Below, piece after piece: positions 59,495 through 64,000 of a stretch of 64,000 bases of DNA (positions are counted from its first letter, which is position 1; the number at the start of each line of letters is the position of its first letter). A model generated the notes under the pieces. That model saw only the letters and a program-made list of their open reading frames with translations. It was not told where the DNA came from and searched no databases. The translations under genes and the position numbers were made by a program. Source of the stretch: Sceloporus undulatus (taxonomy: Eukaryota; Chordata; Lepidosauria; Squamata; Phrynosomatidae); NCBI RefSeq assembly GCF_019175285.1, contig NC_056527.1, positions 120,925,273 through 120,989,272 on the forward strand. Reading direction: 5' to 3'.

Positions 59495-61030
59495 CTGAAA
59501 CAGGGATGGATGGAGGAAGAGAAAGAGAAAGACAGAGAAGGTCGGTTAGCTTTCCATTCTGTGGCCAAGAGTCCATCTGATTATTTATATTTAAAACATC
59601 AATGACTGACATTTTATTTTATTTGCATTTAGGATTGTTTGCAATAATCCACCAAGAGCAGCATTTTGCAATGGAAACGGTCCCTTACATCCAATACTGT
59701 TTTCTATACCTTCTGCACAATACTCTTGGGAGTGTGTGTGTGTGTGTGTGAGTGAGGGGGAGAACCCCAAGATTTGTTTTCACAAAGAGATCCCAAAGTA
59801 TGAAAAAATACTTGAAACTGTGAAGAAATCCATGTCATCTTGCCCAGCAGGGAGAGAACGTTTGAAATTATTCATTCATGCATGCATGCAAGGGTATGTA
59901 AAAATGTACATCATTTTCATCTAAATGCACCTTCCACCCTTTGAGATAACGCAACAACAACAACAACAATGGTAAAGGTTTTCCCTTGACAAGATTTTCT
60001 AGTCATGTTTGACTGAATAATTATTATTATTATAGTGATGATGATGATGATGATGTTAACAGATTCTGGAAACCCAACAGTGCTCTGTGCCAAAAAAGAG
60101 CATTTCCACACCAGAAGTACTTCTATATAAAATACAGTATTAATTTCTCCTAGAGACTGCACTAACCCCACCTGGGACACTAATTTCTTGAACTGTATGA
60201 TGCTTTTCCCATAAGATGGAAGGGGACTGAGCTTGCAAAAACACAATGGCACTGAATCCACTTTGGGTTGCAGTGTGAATTTTTTAAAAGGTGCCCAAGG
60301 TTCCCGACTTATTTGGCGACAGGGTTCAGCATGCAGAATTGCTCCTTTGCAGCCGGCATGGAAGAAACAATCATCACACTCAGAACCGAGTTTTTAATCA
60401 AAGTGTCTTCCTCATCCCCTTGGAGGGTATGGATCCAGAACGCAAGGAAAATGTCTCATATAGCATGCTGCCAAAGCAAAACAATGTCAAAGCAACAATG
60501 CTTCCTACGCATGCATCTCTCTGGGAAAAAATGTGCGTGGATAAGCACATATCCATTCACAGGAAAAGGGTAACTGAATATGACATCACTCACATTTTTG
60601 GAAAGCCATGCGTCTTGAGATTTGTCTGAATTGCTACTACGGTTAAAAGGTCATTTCCCAAATGTACCACCAGAAACACCATTTCCCTAAATTCCCAGGT
60701 ATACAGCACTTCACACAAGTAATCCATTGTACTAATATCTTGCCATCAATTGCAAGAACATCTGAAAAACCCTTTCCTTCAACCTTTATAAGAAATGCAA
60801 GTGAAGACATGCCAAGTCCAGAAATGAGGGCTCACTTTGACCAACCAACGGAGGTTGAGATTCTCTCAAACGTTGTTCACAAAAAACATTTCCCTGGTTT
60901 CTATGTAAGTCAGCAGATGATCTGACATTCTGGTATCAGTGCAGGTCATACCGCCTAGAGGTATTTTCCAAGACAGCTTTAAGATGGACTTTCTTGACCA
61001 GTGCTTGAACTTGCTGGAGGTGGTGCAGAC
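59495..61030. other. TGFA: TGFA intron 2, part
   Basis: Contains a (GT)n tract at about 59729-59750, (CAA)n near 59950 and short ATT and GAT tracts near 60015-60055. No exon was found, including TGFA exon 2. Confidence 0.45.
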
Positions 61031-61036
61031 ATTATG

Positions 61037-61104
61037 TATGTGCGTCTTCAGGTCACCTGTCAACTTATGGTGACTCCGTGATTTTGTTGGGTTTTCTTGG
61101 ACAA
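61037..61104 (-). repeat. 5S-type SINE, 3' tail
   Basis: cacctgtcaacttatggtga then ctccgtgattttgttgggtt, the inverted tail. 61105-62079 shows only a hAT-like fragment at about 61853-61945. Confidence 0.45.
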
Positions 61105-62079
61105 GAAAAAAGTTAAGAAGGGAAGAAATATTTTCAAAGCAAGCTCCTTCCTCCCAAATACACTGTCTGCATAGTTGGAACACTGCTCCTGGTATAATGA
61201 AAAGTTTCTGAATTGTGTGAACCCATTGTGACTGTTTCCAAGTGTCCCAAAATAAGGGCATGCGTTGACCTGACCCATATCCACACAACCAGTTCTACCA
61301 GCTTTCTGCCTTAAAAAGAAACTGTTGGCCCTAAGTAGAGCATTGCTCAATCAATGAGAACTTGGTCAGTAAACACTACTTTTAAGTTCCATTGTTTCAA
61401 TGGGCCTATGCTAATTTCTGAACTACCCATAAGAACCTCTCTTTTGTAAAGCTAATAGGTGTTTAATGCCCATTTAATACCAAGCTTCAGCAAAACAAAT
61501 ACAACCAACCATTTTGAATACTTATACCAAGGATAGACCTGTGCAGACTTTGGTTCACATAGAAGTGTGAAAAGGATGGCTGAAACCTCTCCAAGGTGCT
61601 GAAATCTATTTGGGGGGCAAGAGTTCAGCTTCTTGGGTGGCTCCTTCCGTGTTCACACTAAAACCCAGAGCAGGTTTGATCATCCCATTGATGTGGGAAG
61701 CAGCAGCTGCCCCCAGTTACAATATAAAACTTAAGTCTGAGCAAGAAGATGCAACTCATGGACCCTACCAAAAGCGTCTGCTCTTCCCAACATGTCACCT
61801 ATGTGACATAAAGTCACCTCACATCCATCCTTTGTTAACCCAGAGCAATGATGGGAAATCATTTGGCCCTTCAAATGTTGGTGCACTGCAACACCCAACA
61901 CTCTCCACTATTAGTTAGAAAGGCTGCTGGGAGTGCAGTTCCACAACATCCCAATCCCAGGGCCTTGACCGTCTCCCATGATTGGCATCCTCTCCATCCA
62001 TTTTGGCTGCAATGTCTTGGGGAAGGATTTGCCCTTATGCTTGCTTCCTGTCACCAGGACTCTGAAAACACCACATGCA

Positions 62080-62302
62080 TGTTGTTGTTTGCATCCAAAT
62101 TGTTTCCAACATATGGTGACCCTAAGGTGAACCTATCATGGGTTTTCTTGGCAACATTTGTTTAGAGGGGATTTGCCTTTGCCCTCCTCTGAGGCTGAGA
62201 GAGTGTGACTTTCCCAAGGTCAGCCAGTGGGTTTCGGCTGAGCTGGGACTCGAACCTTGGTCTCCAGAGTCATAGTCCAACACTCAAAACTGCTGTTAGC
62301 CA
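62080..62302 (-). repeat. tRNA-derived SINE, near full length
   Basis: From gttgttgtttgcatccaaat through ctgaggctgagagagtgtga to agagtcatagtccaacactc, an inverted copy. Confidence 0.85.
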
Positions 62303-62532
62303 AGTGGTTACATATGGGTGGAGTGCTGTTCAGGATTGTGCAAGACCTGTTGCAGAAGTGTAAATTTTTGCACAAGCCCCTGTAACACATCATATTCTAG
62401 GAGGTCTTGTAAGTGTGGCCAGTGGTCAGCATCCTATTGCTAATCTCAACTAGAACAGATCCACTGAATCAATGGGGCTGAGCTATGTGTTGACTCTACA
62501 CTCACTTGCTGATCCAATGGGTCAGCTCCTGT

Positions 62533-62640
62533 AGGGACTTGCCCAAGGTCACCCAGTGGGTTTCCATGGCTGAATGAGGATTTGAACCCTGGTCTCCAGA
62601 GTCTTAGTCTAATGCTCAAACCACTACACAACGCTAGCTT
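62533..62640 (-). repeat. tRNA-derived SINE, 5' half
   Basis: gacttgcccaaggtcaccca, then ggatttgaaccctggtctcc, then aaaccactacacaacgctag: the inverted head half. Confidence 0.85.
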
Positions 62641-62654
62641 TCATGGACATGAGG

Positions 62655-62850
62655 GGTGGACAATTTTACCAAACCAGGGAACATTTTAATCCTCTCCAAG
62701 AGGTTGATGGAGTCTCCTTCTTTGGAGGTCTTTTAAACAGAGGCTGGATGGCCATCTGTTGGAGGTGCTTTGATTTTGAGTTCCTGCATGGAAGAAAGGG
62801 GTTGGATTGGATGACCTTTGGGGTCTCTTCCAACTCTAGTATTCTAAGAC
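62655..62850 (+). mobile_element. CR1 LINE 3' end
   Basis: tggatggccatctgttggag and then ggttggattggatgaccttt, ggggtctcttccaactctag and tattcta form the well-known CR1 3' end. 5'-truncated; no reverse transcriptase remains. Confidence 0.85.
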
Positions 62851-63129
62851 TTGAGTGGGCTTCCTCATATTGAAACAATGACAATGACATGAACATGTAT
62901 AACTGCATCCCCAGAATTAGCTGGTGGACACAGAGCTGGCCACACTTACAGTCTATTTCAGGAGAGCCAGTTCTTTTTAAGGCTCAAAATATTTTTTACA
63001 GGAAGGAAGTGACTTGTCTGAAAAAAAGAAGAAGTGCCACCACACTGTACACCAATAAAACCAGCAGAGAAAAAAAGACGACCCCAAAGGGCCAGCTTGC
63101 CGAAAGTGGTTTCAGACCAATTCAAGTGC

Positions 63130-63358
63130 ACATTGTTAGCAGATGACATAGTCGCCCGTCGACTTATGGCGACCCCATAAATTTCACAAGGTTCTCTTAG
63201 GGAATGACTATTTGGAGGTGGTTTTGCCAGTTCCTTCCTCTGAAATACTGCATGCAGGAGCTGGTGTTCATTCGTGGGCTCCTATCCAAGGACTAAACGG
63301 GTGACTATGCTTGGCTCCCAAGTTCAGAGGGAATCTGGTGGCTTTGGGGTATTTAGGC
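63130..63358 (-). repeat. 5S rRNA-derived SINE, most complete copy
   Basis: Read on the minus strand the 5S-like head (ccccaaagccaccagattcc, then gggagccaagcatagtcacc, then ccttggataggag) comes first. Next is a body with gaggaaggaactggcaaaac and a tail gtggggtcgccataagtcg-like (63155-63175). The tail resembles that of the tRNA-derived SINE. Confidence 0.75.
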
Positions 63359-63464
63359 CTTATGCTCCAACATTTCAGAGCTGAAAACCAGGAGCCATGT
63401 GGCCAAGCAGCATCAGAGAGTGATCCAAATGGGATGAATTGTTAATAAGGAAGAACACATAAGC

Positions 63465-63951
63465 TAAGAGAGGCTGCAGCAGTTTACTTTTGGTGATGAC
63501 CTATAAAGCCCTAAATGGCCTGGGCCCAGGATACCTGAAGGACCGCCTCTCCCCGTACATTCCGTCCCGCACCCTCAGAACATCTGGGCAGCAACTCCTT
63601 AGGGTGCCAGGGGCTAGGCTGTCCTCCACCACGAGGAGGACATTCTCCATCGCCGCCCCAGCCCTTTGGAGCACGCTGCCCACAGAGCTCCGCTCGACTA
63701 CCTCCCTGGCCCAATTTAGAAAGGACTTGAAAACCTTTCTTTTCCATCGTGCATTCCCCGACTAAAAGTCCAGTGGGCCTCCCTTCCTCTTCTGTGGCAA
63801 AGAGGATGGGCTAACGGGGGTTTTATATTGTTGTTGTTTTATTGTATTTTTATTGTATTGTTGTACTTTGTATTTTATCATGCTGTAAACCGCCCTGATC
63901 TGCGGAAGGGCGGTATAAAAATAAAACTTTTATTTATTATTATTATTATTA
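63465..63951 (+). mobile_element. L2-type LINE 3' end with ORF2 C-terminal fragment
   Basis: An open frame at 63490-63765 encodes TYKALNGLGPGYLKDRLSPY and PALWSTLPTELRSTTSLAQF, then KTFLFHRAF and a stop. This is the conserved C-terminal part of L2-clade ORF2 proteins, downstream of the reverse transcriptase. The 3' end cgccctgatctgcggaaggg then cggtataaaaataaaac runs into a TTA microsatellite. The frame is intact over 91 codons, so this copy is fairly young. The endonuclease and reverse transcriptase are absent (5' truncation). Confidence 0.85.
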
Positions 63952-64000
63952 TACTTTTGCCTGAATCAATAGGGAAGAGTAAGACTCCATCACCACCTTC

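Noticed and set aside
59495-64000. TGFA exons 1 and 2
   Set aside because: Searched for the signal-peptide and LENSTSP-like segments on the minus strand with an in-phase donor. Nothing convincing was found; they probably lie beyond the window.

Overview
The window is vertebrate nuclear DNA. Its gene order and strands are TIA1(-), tRNA-Gly(-), PCYOX1(+), SNRPG(-), FAM136A(-), TGFA(-), which is the arrangement I know from human 2p13. Spliced exons of all five protein genes can be read directly. The interspersed repeats point to a squamate reptile, most likely an iguanian lizard. They include many tRNA-derived SINEs with a shared tail, 5S rRNA-derived SINEs, CR1 and L2 LINE ends, a SPIN hAT element, many palindromic DNA-transposon remnants and abundant microsatellites. 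The species assignment is inference.

Layout. 0.95-14.6 kb: TIA1, 13 exons on the minus strand with a long 3'UTR at the left and a CpG-island promoter at 14.15-14.6 kb. 14.74 kb: tRNA-Gly(CCC). 15.1-21.5 kb: PCYOX1, six coding exons on the plus strand, preceded by a degenerate tandem repeat carrying YY1-like motifs. 21.9-24.3 kb: SNRPG, four exons, tail to tail with PCYOX1. 25.1-25.8 kb: a set of minus-strand exon-like open frames that I cannot assign to a known gene. 26.0-28.5 kb: FAM136A, three exons. 28.5-30.6 kb: its promoter, an NF-Y/E2F-like motif cluster and a degenerate tandem duplication. 30.6-53.3 kb: gene-free and repeat-rich, with several long hairpins. About 53.3-64 kb: the 3' half of TGFA (exons 3-6 and a probable 3'UTR). 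TGFA exons 1-2 were not found and should lie beyond the right edge.

Functionally this is a cluster of broadly expressed genes (RNA-binding/stress-granule protein, core snRNP Sm protein, mitochondrial CX3C protein, lysosomal prenylcysteine oxidase, one tRNA) next to a developmentally regulated growth-factor gene. The three housekeeping promoters for TIA1, SNRPG and FAM136A all carry the NRF1 palindrome GCGCATGCGC. TIA1 also has a TCTCGCGAGA element.

The least explained parts are the exon-like frames at 25.1-25.8 kb, the foldback at 38.2-39.6 kb enclosing a 142-codon frame, the 160-nt hairpin at 43.75-43.91 kb, the roughly 330-bp degenerate duplications upstream of FAM136A, and an 11-proline run in TIA1.
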